Origin: Flavobacterium sp. AG291 | GTDB taxonomy: Bacteria > Bacteroidota > Bacteroidia > Flavobacteriales > Flavobacteriaceae | Assembly: GCF_003350375.1 (NCBI RefSeq) | Contig: NZ_QQAR01000014.1 | Location: 62,001 to 126,000 of the forward strand | DNA: 64,000 bases | Direction of reading: 5' to 3' | Shown: positions 1-8,269 of the stretch, piece after piece | Position numbering within the stretch: position 1 is the stretch's first letter | Layout: every line of letters starts with the position of its first letter | Notes under the pieces: model-generated | What the model was told of the DNA's origin: nothing | Seen by the model: only the letters and a program-made list of their open reading frames with translations | Database searches by the model: none | Made by a program: the position numbers and the translations under genes

Positions 1-194
1 CAGAAGCAATAGGCAATGGCCTGAATCTATCTACTGTTAGTCTTAATGCTGATGAGGCGGATAAACATTTTACATGGTTCAGTCATTTTGCAACGTTTAA
101 CTGCGCTGCCTCTAGTGAAAAAACCAAAGCAATTTTAGAATGGAAGCCTGAACATATCGATCTGTTAAACGATATGAAGGAGAATTATTTTTAA
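1..194 (+). CDS. SDR / NAD(P)-binding oxidoreductase, C-terminal end (5' cut)
   Basis: An open frame enters from the left edge (first full codon at position 3) and stops with TAA at 192-194. The 63 visible residues end in LEWKPEHIDLL...MKENYF, which resembles the tail of small atypical SDR proteins of the NAD-dependent epimerase/NmrA type: a substrate-lid segment followed by a WKP motif and a short terminal helix. The nucleotide-binding N-terminus lies outside the window, so neither cofactor nor substrate can be judged. A strong terminator follows at 215-247, so this gene ends its transcription unit. Confidence 0.6.
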   Translation, partial: EAIGNGLNLSTVSLNADEADKHFTWFSHFATFNCAASSEKTKAILEWKPEHIDLLNDMKENYF

Positions 195-214
195 TAATTA
201 GGTCTTCTAAAATG

Positions 215-247
215 AGCCTCAGCGAAAGCTGGGGCTTATTTTTTTTT
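215..247 (+). terminator. Intrinsic terminator after the SDR-type gene
   Basis: A 9-bp stem (AGCCTCAGC at 215-223 pairing with GCTGGGGCT at 228-236, one G-T pair) with a GAAA tetraloop is followed by a run of T from 237 to 247. It separates the SDR-type gene from the ArsR operon. Confidence 0.85.
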
Positions 248-317
248 GTTAAAAATTCTGTATAATTATTGTGTAGTTAAATGGCTTCATATATATTTGT
301 CGTCAAATGACTACGCA

Positions 318-644
318 ATGAATTTAAGACGTGACCCTTTTCAGGCTATAGCCGATCCAACCCGAAGAGCAATACTTTTGCTGCTGGCTTCGCAATCTAT
401 GACTGCAGGCGCTATAGCGGCCAACTTTGATACTGCAAGGCCTACGGTTTCTAAACATCTTCAGATACTTACCGAATGCGAGCTGTTGAAACAGGAGCAA
501 AATGGGAGGGAAGTCCATTACAGTTTAAATGGTCAGAAAATGAAAGAGATCGCCGATTTTATTGAGCCTTTCCGAATGATATGGGAAGACAGGTTCAATA
601 AGCTTGAGGAAATCATGAAAAATTATAAACCAACCAACAAATAA
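318..644 (+). CDS. ArsR-family winged-helix transcriptional regulator
   Basis: A 108-residue DNA-binding repressor of the ArsR/SmtB family. The start is placed at the ATG at 318 ([17 protein letters not shown]), because the family begins just before the DPTRRAIL motif; the open frame extends upstream only through a TTG within the preceding terminator. The recognition helix is in [13 protein letters not shown] and the wing follows at GREVHYSLN. No cysteine metal site of the ArsR type is visible, which fits the subgroup encoded beside AHSA1/SRPBCC proteins, usually autoregulators of their own operon. The next gene starts 5 bp after the stop and the operon probably runs to 2084. The ligand is unknown. 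Confidence 0.9.
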   Translation: MNLRRDPFQAIADPTRRAILLLLASQSMTAGAIAANFDTARPTVSKHLQILTECELLKQEQNGREVHYSLNGQKMKEIADFIEPFRMIWEDRFNKLEEIMKNYKPTNK

Positions 645-649
645 TAATT

Positions 650-1117
650 ATGGAACGTAAAACGAAGGTAAATGCCGAAGAAGGCAAACGCGACCTTATA
701 ATAATGCGGGAATTTGATCTCCCGGTAGCACTGCTGTTTATGGCTTATGAGAAGCCCGAAATAGTAGAGCAATGGATGGGAACAAAAGCCCTTAAATATG
801 ATGCCCAAAAACATGGGAGCTACCAGTTTCAAACTAAAGGTCCAAATGGAGATGTAGTGTTCAGCGCTAACGGAACATTTCATGATGTTGTGCCAAACGA
901 AAGGATCGTGCGTACTTTTGAAATGGAAAATGCGGGCTTTGGTGTACAGATCGAGTTTTTAGAATTCGAAGCGTTAACAGAGAATAGTAGCAGACTTGTG
1001 ACGCATGTGGTCTATAAATCGGGAGAATTAAGGGATGCAAACCTAAAACTGCCATTTGCCTGGGGTATTAATATGGCGCATGACCGACTGGAAGAAATTG
1101 TTGGTAAATTAAGATAA
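650..1117 (+). CDS. SRPBCC (AHSA1-like) domain protein
   Basis: A 155-residue soluble protein with the START/SRPBCC fold of the AHSA1 family: an N-terminal strand (RDLIIMREFDLP), the acidic turn around EKPEIVEQWMG, a beta-sheet with GTFHDVVPNERIVRTFE, and a C-terminal helix ending in DRLEEIVGKL. The fold makes a deep hydrophobic pocket for small lipophilic ligands, but no specific ligand can be read from the sequence. It is 5 bp downstream of the ArsR regulator and 6 bp upstream of a DoxX gene; ArsR-SRPBCC-DoxX is a common bacterial arrangement. No membrane segment or signal peptide. Confidence 0.9.
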   Translation: MERKTKVNAEEGKRDLIIMREFDLPVALLFMAYEKPEIVEQWMGTKALKYDAQKHGSYQFQTKGPNGDVVFSANGTFHDVVPNERIVRTFEMENAGFGVQIEFLEFEALTENSSRLVTHVVYKSGELRDANLKLPFAWGINMAHDRLEEIVGKLR

Positions 1118-1123
1118 CACATC

Positions 1124-1504
1124 ATGGAAAAAAGAAATAAGATCATCTATTGGATCGCTACTTTATGGCTCTCGTTAGGAATGACAGCTACAGGTATTGT
1201 TCAGCTAATGCAATTAGAAGAAGAAACTAAAAGTATGGAACGACTTGGCTATCCTGCTTATGTACTGACTTTGTTAGGAGTGTGGAAGATTTTAGGTGTA
1301 ATCGCTGTATTAATCCCTAAATTTACCTTAGTAAAAGAATGGGCTTATGCCGGATTTTTCTTTGCCATGAGCGGGGCAATCGTTTCGCATTTGGCAGTAC
1401 AGGATCCCGCAGGTGAGCTTTTTGGTCCGGCACTGCTATTGGTGCTTACTGTCGTGTCGTGGTATTTCAGGCCTGTCAACAGAAAAATTTCTTTAAATTC
1501 TTAA
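1124..1504 (+). CDS. DoxX-like small integral membrane protein
   Basis: A 126-residue membrane protein with four hydrophobic segments (about residues 8-27, 44-63, 72-92 and 98-116) and the DoxX-like signature: G-T-x-Q near the first helix, LGYPAYVLTLLGVWKILG, and a short final helix with a WYFRP end. The family is found beside SRPBCC and ArsR genes and its function is unresolved (suggested quinone or redox links). It lies between the SRPBCC gene and the DUF4256 gene with short spacers on both sides, so it is co-transcribed. Confidence 0.85.
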   Translation: MEKRNKIIYWIATLWLSLGMTATGIVQLMQLEEETKSMERLGYPAYVLTLLGVWKILGVIAVLIPKFTLVKEWAYAGFFFAMSGAIVSHLAVQDPAGELFGPALLLVLTVVSWYFRPVNRKISLNS

Positions 1505-1514
1505 ACGATATATT

Positions 1515-2084
1515 ATGACAGTTATAAATAAAAAAGAGTTATATGCCGAACAGGCTGATGGACTTATAAATGTTCTTAAAAACCGTTTTGAAAAGAATAT
1601 GTCCCGCCATAAAACAATTAAATGGGAAGATGTATTCGGCAGGTTAAAAACGAATCCTGTAAAACTCATGGCGCTGGATGCTATGGAAGAAACTGGAGGT
1701 GAACCTGATGTAGTAGGACAGGATGAAAAAACAGGAGAATACCTTTTTTATGATTGTTCAGCAGAGAGTCCTAAGGGGCGCAGGAGCGTTTGTTACGACC
1801 GTGCGGCATGGGAATCACGAAAAGAACACAAACCTGAAAATACAGCGATGGATATGGCAGCCGATATGGGTGTCGAAATACTTACGGAAGCGGAATATCG
1901 TTTTTTGCAGACCTTAGGAGAATTTGATACTAAAACGTCAAGCTGGGTAGCGACTCCGCCTGAAATACGAAAACTGAAAGGAGCCGTTTTTTGTGACAGG
2001 AGGTATAATACCGTTTTCCTGTATCATAATGGTGCAGAGTCCTACTATGCAGCAAGAGGGTTCAGAGCTGTTTTGAAAGTATAG
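1515..2084 (+). CDS. DUF4256 family protein
   Basis: A 189-residue soluble protein of the DUF4256 family. Recognisable blocks are the N-terminal helix with LINVLKNRFEKNMSRH, the MEETGGEPDVVG motif, FYDCSAESPKGRRSVCYD, and the C-terminal CDRRYNTVFLYHNGAESYY segment. The biochemical function of the family is unknown to me. It begins 10 bp after the DoxX gene and ends the ArsR operon; 98 bp without a clear hairpin separate it from the next gene. The conserved Cys and Asp residues hint at an enzyme, which is only inference. Confidence 0.85.
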   Translation: MTVINKKELYAEQADGLINVLKNRFEKNMSRHKTIKWEDVFGRLKTNPVKLMALDAMEETGGEPDVVGQDEKTGEYLFYDCSAESPKGRRSVCYDRAAWESRKEHKPENTAMDMAADMGVEILTEAEYRFLQTLGEFDTKTSSWVATPPEIRKLKGAVFCDRRYNTVFLYHNGAESYYAARGFRAVLKV

Positions 2085-2182
2085 TTTTTAGGATTCAGCT
2101 TTTAAAAATCGGGTGTTTTTACCTGAACTTTCAATGGTATAGATAATTAATTTTGGGATGTAACCAATTAATTATTTACTCA

Positions 2183-2800
2183 ATGGATATTAAATTAAAC
2201 TTTATAAATAACTCAAACGATGCTAATAACAGCTCTGTGGTTATTTTTCAAAAAAATGTAGCCAGCGATTTTGAAGAACTTGCAGTTGCATGGCAGGTAA
2301 TAAAATATTGCGGGCAGGGAGACAATCATCCTTTTACTTATCCAATGCAAACTACGATTGGAGCTTCCGATAGCTGGGGTAATTTTACACCGCAATTGCA
2401 GGCTAATCAGGGGCAGATGTTTCAGATGTCGTTAAATGCATCGGGTGATGTAATATCACTTGCAGGACAAGCTACAAGCATTCATGAAATACAGTTACTG
2501 AATAATCTTTCTAAAGGAGCAATAAATGCTAATATTTATAAAAATGGTAAACTTTTAGCAACAAAAACAAATGTGGCTCCACAGCAGAGAGCGGTTTTTG
2601 AATTTAAGCCTACCATCTGGATAGGGGTTGTTTCACAAGTTAACCAAGGTGAAGTTATGAATTCAGCAATTATTTCCCAGGTTAATACGGAATTAAATCT
2701 TTTCGGGATTGCTTCGGCAGATATTGTAATGACGGGAGGAGGTTCGGGACCAAATGCCCAGCCTTTTAATTTTACATTAGAGAATATAAATATGTTATAA
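2183..2800 (+). CDS. Conserved hypothetical protein, function unknown
   Basis: A 205-residue protein starting at the ATG at 2183 (MDIKLNFINNSNDANN); the frame opens earlier only at a TTG. It lacks a signal peptide and membrane segments. It looks beta-rich, with a WxVIKYCGQG motif near residue 40, DSWGNFTPQL, a central block in which a protein-supplied 'thing, thing-maker' alternation of strands is seen, and a C-terminal IASADIVMTGGGSGPNAQPF stretch rich in Gly. I recall similar proteins being annotated, probably wrongly, as ring-opening dioxygenase; no iron ligands support that. It stands alone, with its own terminator at 2801-2833 shared with the convergent gene. Confidence 0.7.
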   Translation: MDIKLNFINNSNDANNSSVVIFQKNVASDFEELAVAWQVIKYCGQGDNHPFTYPMQTTIGASDSWGNFTPQLQANQGQMFQMSLNASGDVISLAGQATSIHEIQLLNNLSKGAINANIYKNGKLLATKTNVAPQQRAVFEFKPTIWIGVVSQVNQGEVMNSAIISQVNTELNLFGIASADIVMTGGGSGPNAQPFNFTLENINML

Positions 2801-2833
2801 ATACGATTGCAGGTTCTTAGCCTGCAATCGTAT
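2801..2833. terminator. Bidirectional terminator shared by convergent genes
   Basis: A perfect 13-bp inverted repeat (2801-2813 with 2821-2833, arm ATACGATTGCAGG) with a 7-nt loop, T-rich on both sides. It lies immediately after the stop of the plus-strand gene and covers the last codons and stop (2817-2819) of the minus-strand DUF5995 gene. Confidence 0.85.
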
Positions 2834-3638
2834 TCAATTCTTCTTTTTTATAATATTTCTTCCGGTGCTCATAAAGTACCTCAATAATCCTGTCCGGTTT
2901 TTTCCATTCAAAAAGATGAATTAAAAAGATACCTATCTTCATGAGACCTTTACGTTGCACGATTAGTTTGCCCAAATCTTCAATGGTGCTATCTCTTGCA
3001 GTAATAAAGTTAAGGTAGTCATCACCGCTTTTGGTGTACAGATCGGTCGCAAATCCCCAGGCACCGTCACGGGCATTTCCCAAGCTGAATTGTACCAGCA
3101 TAGAATTTGACTTGGTTCCTGTAAATCCGATAACTGATAAAAAGGGAGAAATCAGGTTAAGCTTATTGAATATACTATATGTAAGTGCTGCCAGAATGTT
3201 GTTTATTGCATTGTAATCCCTGCGAAAATCATTCATATTGCCGCCATTCTTTGCGGCTTCTACAACTGCAATGCCAAGGTCAAAATTAATGTGGGCATTC
3301 ATTCCTAAAAGCAGGTGGTGCAGTACCAGGTTTGAAGAGCCTGAAAGATTTTCAAAAGCAATCTTCCAGGATTTTGAAATTAGAAGGCTATTTGGGTTTT
3401 TTTTCCATTCCCGGGCGGCAAAAATATACCTGTTAGCGAATAGTACATCGAGATTAGCCAGTCGGGAACCATTCTTAAATAAACCGGCGTCAAGATCTTC
3501 TTTTACCTTTAGGGTTACGCGATGGTATAGGGCAGCAAAATATCCTATACTCTCCTTTTCTTTTTCAGCTGTGGTTATTATTTCTTCAAGCTGTATAAGT
3601 ACATCTTCTATTGTTGTAGCAGTAGCTTGCGCTGTCAT
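2817..3638 (-). CDS. DUF5995 family protein
   Basis: A 273-residue largely helical protein; the start is set at the ATG at 3638 (MTAQATATTIEDVL), since the 18 upstream residues of the open frame look non-coding. The core holds IGYFAALYHRVTLKVKEDL, NRYIFAAREW, and HHLLLGMNAHINFDLGIAV, which I recognise as the DUF5995 signature; the NxHINxDL-type motif is the most conserved part. Its function is unknown. The histidines in LHHLLLGMNAHI are suggestive of a metal or catalytic site, but this is inference. It is monocistronic, convergent with 2183-2800, and its 3' end is built into the shared terminator. Confidence 0.8.
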   Translation of the reverse strand: MTAQATATTIEDVLIQLEEIITTAEKEKESIGYFAALYHRVTLKVKEDLDAGLFKNGSRLANLDVLFANRYIFAAREWKKNPNSLLISKSWKIAFENLSGSSNLVLHHLLLGMNAHINFDLGIAVVEAAKNGGNMNDFRRDYNAINNILAALTYSIFNKLNLISPFLSVIGFTGTKSNSMLVQFSLGNARDGAWGFATDLYTKSGDDYLNFITARDSTIEDLGKLIVQRKGLMKIGIFLIHLFEWKKPDRIIEVLYEHRKKYYKKEELNTIAG

Positions 3639-3700
3639 TGGGTGGGTTTTAAATAGTTGATTGTTAAATATACTCAATTTAAACAACAGCATCGAGCTAT

Positions 3701-3736
3701 AAAAAAGCTGCCGGAGATTTTACTTTCCGGCAGCTT
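3701..3736 (-). terminator. Intrinsic terminator after the pseudo-receiver/HPt gene
   Basis: An 11-bp perfect stem (3705-3715 with 3726-3736) and a 10-nt loop. Read on the minus strand it is followed by a T run (A tract at 3701-3706), so it ends the two-gene signalling operon 8080-3752. Confidence 0.85.
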
Positions 3737-3751
3737 ATATTGATATGATTT

Positions 3752-4456
3752 TTACTTTAACTCTTCGAAGTCGTTTTTCAGGGCTTGTTCAATCGCTCTG
3801 AATTCGTCATTCAGCTCGTTGGCTAATGCAGGAACATCTGATGTTTCTGCTTCATAGGTTAGTTTGTTGCAAATGTTCTTAGCTTTTTCATTTTCCAGCA
3901 TTTCAAACGAAGGCTTGATGTTATGAGCGATGGCACCTACGGTTTTATAGTCAGATTCTTCTACTGCGGTTTTTAATTCTTTCATCTTTTCATTAACCGA
4001 TGTCATAAAGGTCTGAAGCAGGTCAATCATAAAATCGTGATTGCCTACCGTGATGGTTTCAAGATATTCTAATGAATATACTTTTAATCCTGATGCCGAT
4101 GATGTGTTAGGCACCAATGAGTTGCTGAGGCCTTTTAAAGCTATAGATGTAAAAGGCTTATCGATATAATTGTGGTTGCCTTCTTTTGGTTTTCCTTCAC
4201 CCAATTTACTTATTACAACAGGCAGGTTACTTTTAAGTTCCTGTCTTATATAATCAAAAGTTTGATATGCATTAAGTGGCGTGGCATCTTCAGCGATTAC
4301 GATAGCAAGTGCATGATCATTCTTTTTTAACCATTGTATAGCTTCATAGCTGCTTCCAACTACTTCAGTTGTCAGGTTTTCTCTTTGAGCCAGCTTAATG
4401 AAGTTTTCTCTTTCGGCGGGGTTGCTTTCAACCAGTAATATAGTGTTCATGCTCAT
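3752..4456 (-). CDS. Pseudo-receiver plus HPt phosphotransfer protein
   Basis: A 234-residue soluble protein with two parts. Residues 4-115 have a response-regulator fold (LLVESNP start, IDKPF with the conserved Lys100), but the acceptor Asp is replaced: aligning on the following Pro60 puts Glu56 at the phosphorylation position, and the second acidic pocket residue is Ser11. Residues about 130-230 are a histidine phosphotransfer domain with the acceptor His178 in AHNIKPSFEML. It starts 12 bp after the hybrid kinase gene, so it is the likely phosphorelay partner that receives phosphate from the kinase receivers. The Glu would mimic a permanently phosphorylated or phosphate-independent receiver (inference). 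ATG at 4456 or 4450 are both possible starts. Confidence 0.85.
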   Translation of the reverse strand: MSMNTILLVESNPAERENFIKLAQRENLTTEVVGSSYEAIQWLKKNDHALAIVIAEDATPLNAYQTFDYIRQELKSNLPVVISKLGEGKPKEGNHNYIDKPFTSIALKGLSNSLVPNTSSASGLKVYSLEYLETITVGNHDFMIDLLQTFMTSVNEKMKELKTAVEESDYKTVGAIAHNIKPSFEMLENEKAKNICNKLTYEAETSDVPALANELNDEFRAIEQALKNDFEELK

Positions 4457-4468
4457 CGTCGTAATTAT

Positions 4469-7400
4469 TTATTGGGCTTGTTTTTCAATATACGGCTTTA
4501 TAAGATACTTTTTTACAACATTTTTTAAAGCTTCATAGTCAATAGGCTTAGTAATATAATCGTCCATACCCAGTTTTAAACATTCTTCTCTTTCACCCAG
4601 TAGTGCTCTTGCTGTAAGTGCTACAATAGGAGTGTGCAGTCCAGGTGTTTCACTTTCTATTAAGCGTAGTTTTTCGGTTGCTTCAAACCCACTCATCTCA
4701 GGCATTTGTATGTCCATAAAAACCATGTCTACAGAATTTTCCTGGTATGCTTTTACAGCTTCGAGGCCATTTTCGGCAAGAATGATGTTTGCATTAGGAA
4801 CAATCTTCTGTATTATGGTCTTAGCCAACATTTGGTTTACCGGATTGTCCTCAGCAATCAGTACATTGTACGGTACATCAAAACCTGCTGTAGCTTCGTC
4901 AAGGATATCTCTTTTCATGGCATCGTCGTTGGCATGAATATTATCGAGAAGTTTAAATAACTCGTCAGAAACTATTGGCTTGGTAACATTAAAGAATATC
5001 TCAAGGTCAATACACGCCTGGATCAGTTTTTCGTCATCAATAGAACTATGCAGCAGCATTACCGGCAATTTGTCGGGGCCAAGCTGCAATGTTTCCCTAA
5101 TTTGTTTAACCAAGTCGGTACCTGTTAGATAAGGCATATTGTAATCTACAATTGCTAAATCAAAATCGGTATTGTTTTCCAGAATTTCTAAAGCTTCAAT
5201 GCCATTAGAAGCCAGGGTTGTCTTTATTTTGGCAACCGCAAGCATCTCCTTTAAGATAAGAAGATTGTTAGCGTTGTCATCTACAAGCAATACATTTTTA
5301 ACCTTAAGCTTAGCAGTACTCATAGGTGAGTTACCTTTTTCGGTTTTAAAACGCACCCTGAAAGAAAAAGTACTTCCTTTTCCAACTTCGCTCTTTACCT
5401 CAAGGTTACTGCCCATAAGAGCAAGAAGCTTGTTGCTTATGGTTATTCCTAAGCCGGTTCCTCCATATCTGCGGGTTGTAGAGGCATCTTCCTGATCGAA
5501 GGCATTAAATATCTTGTCTATATTCTGTGGTGCGATGCCTATACCCGTATCCCTGATGGAGAACGAGAACAGCATCTGATCGCTATCTTTTTCCGGAGTA
5601 GAGCGTACTTTTAGCTCTATCTCTCCATGGTTTGTGAATTTTACAGCATTCCCTAACAGATTTACAAGTACCTGTCTGAGTCTTACAGGGTCGGCATATA
5701 CAAACCTGTTTACTTCCGGGGCAATGTCTAAAAGTATTTCCAGTGCTTTGGCGTGTGCCTGGTGTTTTACAATATCAATTGACTGGCTGCAAAGATTAAT
5801 GATATCTGTCTTTTCTTCGCTAAGTTCAAGCTTACCGGCTTCGATTTTAGAGAAATCCAGAATGTCGTTTATGATATCAAGTAACGAATGAGCCGAGGTA
5901 TTTACCATTTGCATGTATTTTTTCTGGCTTTCGTTCAGTTCTGATTTCATCAATAAATCGGAAAATCCTATTACCCCATTTAGAGGAGTTCTGATTTCGT
6001 GGCTCATATTCGCAAGGAATTCCGATTTTGATCTGCTGGCCGCTTCTGCCTTATCGCGTTCCTGCATCAATGATATTTCCAGTTGTTTAAGGTTGGTAAT
6101 ATCAGTAGCCATACCAAGGAAACCTGTAATTTCTCCTTCCTGATTACGTACGGCCGTAATTACTAGGTGTACCGGAAAAAGACTTCCATCCTTTCTTTTA
6201 TAGGTCCATTCACTGGCTTCATGTTTACCTTGCCTTGGCCTGTAGGTAAATACTTCAAATCCGCTAAACGGTCTGCCATATTTAGCCTCAAGTTCGGCGC
6301 CTCTTTTATCTACTTCCTCATGAATGTGAAATATCCCAACATTATGTTTGCCTATAAGCTCTTCGGCTTTATAGCCTAAAAGGTTTTCGGCTCCTTTGTT
6401 GTACTTAATAATTGTTCCGGTAGTATCGACCTGTATGATAGCTACCTGTGTTGTAGCTTTCATAAAGGTTTCCATTTCATTTAAGCTTTTTTGAAGCTCT
6501 TGTTCAGTCAATACCCTTTCGGTAATATCGTTTATCTGTGAGATAAAATATAAAGGATTGCCTTCAGTATCCTTAATAAGGGAAACATTAAGCAACCCGT
6601 AAACAATATTACCTTTTTTATGAATGTATCGTTTTTCGATACTGTATGTTTTTATTTTATTTTCGAGGGTTTGTTGTAGTAATTGTAGATCGGCATCAAG
6701 ATCATCGGGATGTGTTAAATCCTGAAATGTTAGCGAAGGAAGTTCTTCTGGTGTATAACCTAATATTTGTGAAAGAGCCTGGTTAACCATTAGCCACGAA
6801 CCATCAAGCCCCACAAGAGCCATCCCGTTTGGTGAATATTCGAATGCACTAATGAAACGGCTTGAGTTTTCAGATGAAATCTCTTCCATTCGTTTGCTCA
6901 CCGTAATGTCTTCAATCTGCGTAATGATAAGATCTTCTGACGGCACGGCACCACGTACCATTGAAGTATTTACCCTGCACCATATAAGCGCACCGTGTTT
7001 GGTGTAAAAACGGCTCTCCATAGTATAATGAGGCATCAGCCCCGAAACCATCAGTTCACGATTGCTGTCTGCCTTTTCAATATCTTCCGGGTGAATAAGA
7101 TCTCTGTAAGTCATGTTACTCATGATTTTTCGGTCTTCATCTGTAAATCCGAATATCGAAAGTACAGCAGGGTTTGCCATGAGCAGTGTGCCGGTTTCGG
7201 CCTCTATAAGTACAATTCCTATAGAAGAATTATGATAAATAGTTTCAAAGCGTTCTTTACTTAACTTGTATTTAAATTCCTGTTCTTTTTTATCTGTAAT
7301 ATCCTGTAAAGCGCCATGGAGTTTTACACATATACCGTTTTCCATATGAGGGGTTCCAAAAGCGCGGACCCATTTTTCATTACCCTTGTCGGAAATAATC

Positions 7401-8080
7401 TTAACTTCGGCATCAAATGGTTTACCTTCTAACACTGCCTCGTTAAAAAGCTTTTCCATAGTTTGCCTGCTCCAGCCTTCTTTATAAAAACTAAATCGTT
7501 TCCTGTTCGGATTACTTGGGTTATAAGTATAGTCCAGTTCCAGGATATCATAGATTACACTGGTCCACGTCGATACATCATTGATAACATCATATTTCCA
7601 GCCGCCAACCTTTGACAGTTGATTGGTAGCATTGTAAATTTCGTTCTGATTCTTTAATTCTTTAATCTGATCGAGAAGAAAATCGGTTTCAACGCGTTCT
7701 ATACTGCTGAATTTTACAATCATTCGTGGTTCGCCGTGGTTATTCACGAAAAACTTGCCCGAAGTATGTAATATAATTGTTTGCCCTGAATCATCTATAA
7801 AGTTCAGGACATTATTAAAATCTTCTTCACTTGTATCTAAAGATTTTTTAAGTTCATCAACCAATCCTGAAAATTTGCTTAGATAGAAGGCAAAGGGTAC
7901 AGTAGGATTCTCGCTGTTGTAACCAAGAATTTTCCAGAAAGCACCATTTATCCAGATTTCATTTGGTTGTTCGGGATCGAGAAACCAAAGCCCATGATGC
8001 GAATCTTCAACCAACCAGTTGAATAATTCGGGATTTTCTTTAAGTAAATTTTGGAATTCGGCCTTGAGTATGTGTGACAT
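4469..8080 (-). CDS. Multi-PAS hybrid sensor histidine kinase
   Basis: A 1203-residue cytosolic hybrid kinase with no signal peptide or membrane segment. About five PAS/PAC repeats occupy residues 15-662 (several end in DIT motifs at about 260, 392, 518 and 660). The HisKA helix carries the acceptor His694 (MSHEIRTPLNG). The ATPase domain shows the N box NLLGNAVKF near 807, DTGIGI at 844-849 and GGTGLGI near 874. Two receivers follow: the first with Asp979 and Lys1034, the second with Asp1123 (FMDIQMPEM) and Lys1178. The layout resembles BarA/ArcB-like phosphorelays, with the HPt supplied by the next gene. The signal is unknown; soluble PAS arrays usually sense redox, light or small ligands. 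Confidence 0.93.
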   Translation of the reverse strand: MSHILKAEFQNLLKENPELFNWLVEDSHHGLWFLDPEQPNEIWINGAFWKILGYNSENPTVPFAFYLSKFSGLVDELKKSLDTSEEDFNNVLNFIDDSGQTIILHTSGKFFVNNHGEPRMIVKFSSIERVETDFLLDQIKELKNQNEIYNATNQLSKVGGWKYDVINDVSTWTSVIYDILELDYTYNPSNPNRKRFSFYKEGWSRQTMEKLFNEAVLEGKPFDAEVKIISDKGNEKWVRAFGTPHMENGICVKLHGALQDITDKKEQEFKYKLSKERFETIYHNSSIGIVLIEAETGTLLMANPAVLSIFGFTDEDRKIMSNMTYRDLIHPEDIEKADSNRELMVSGLMPHYTMESRFYTKHGALIWCRVNTSMVRGAVPSEDLIITQIEDITVSKRMEEISSENSSRFISAFEYSPNGMALVGLDGSWLMVNQALSQILGYTPEELPSLTFQDLTHPDDLDADLQLLQQTLENKIKTYSIEKRYIHKKGNIVYGLLNVSLIKDTEGNPLYFISQINDITERVLTEQELQKSLNEMETFMKATTQVAIIQVDTTGTIIKYNKGAENLLGYKAEELIGKHNVGIFHIHEEVDKRGAELEAKYGRPFSGFEVFTYRPRQGKHEASEWTYKRKDGSLFPVHLVITAVRNQEGEITGFLGMATDITNLKQLEISLMQERDKAEAASRSKSEFLANMSHEIRTPLNGVIGFSDLLMKSELNESQKKYMQMVNTSAHSLLDIINDILDFSKIEAGKLELSEEKTDIINLCSQSIDIVKHQAHAKALEILLDIAPEVNRFVYADPVRLRQVLVNLLGNAVKFTNHGEIELKVRSTPEKDSDQMLFSFSIRDTGIGIAPQNIDKIFNAFDQEDASTTRRYGGTGLGITISNKLLALMGSNLEVKSEVGKGSTFSFRVRFKTEKGNSPMSTAKLKVKNVLLVDDNANNLLILKEMLAVAKIKTTLASNGIEALEILENNTDFDLAIVDYNMPYLTGTDLVKQIRETLQLGPDKLPVMLLHSSIDDEKLIQACIDLEIFFNVTKPIVSDELFKLLDNIHANDDAMKRDILDEATAGFDVPYNVLIAEDNPVNQMLAKTIIQKIVPNANIILAENGLEAVKAYQENSVDMVFMDIQMPEMSGFEATEKLRLIESETPGLHTPIVALTARALLGEREECLKLGMDDYITKPIDYEALKNVVKKYLIKPYIEKQAQ

Positions 8081-8128
8081 ATTAAAAAAATCTCAGGATA
8101 ATGGAGTTGATTTAAAAATAATACAATG

Positions 8129-8136
8129 CAAACTTA
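8129..8136 (-). promoter_or_regulatory. Candidate -7 element of the kinase operon
   Basis: On the minus strand the 8-mer TAAGTTTG matches the Bacteroidota -7 consensus TAnnTTTG. It sits about 50 bp upstream of the kinase ATG at 8080. No good TTTG -33 element is seen at the expected distance. Confidence 0.35.
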
Positions 8137-8245
8137 AAAACAAATTAATTATAATAAATACGAGAAAACTGTCTGGTAGGTGCAGTTCGTCGATTAAAAA
8201 TGTTAATCATCCTTTAAAACATTCGGCTGAAAAACATTAAGTATT

Positions 8246-8253
8246 TAATTTTG
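8246..8253 (+). promoter_or_regulatory. Candidate -7 element before 8270-8674
   Basis: TAATTTTG matches TAnnTTTG exactly and lies 16 bp before the ATG at 8270, implying a very short leader. The -33 element is not convincing. Confidence 0.35.
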
Positions 8254-8269
8254 AGTAAAATAGATTGTT

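Noticed and set aside
246..317. Upstream extension of the ArsR frame
   Set aside because: It begins at a TTG in the T run of the previous terminator and is not like the family; ATG 318 fits.
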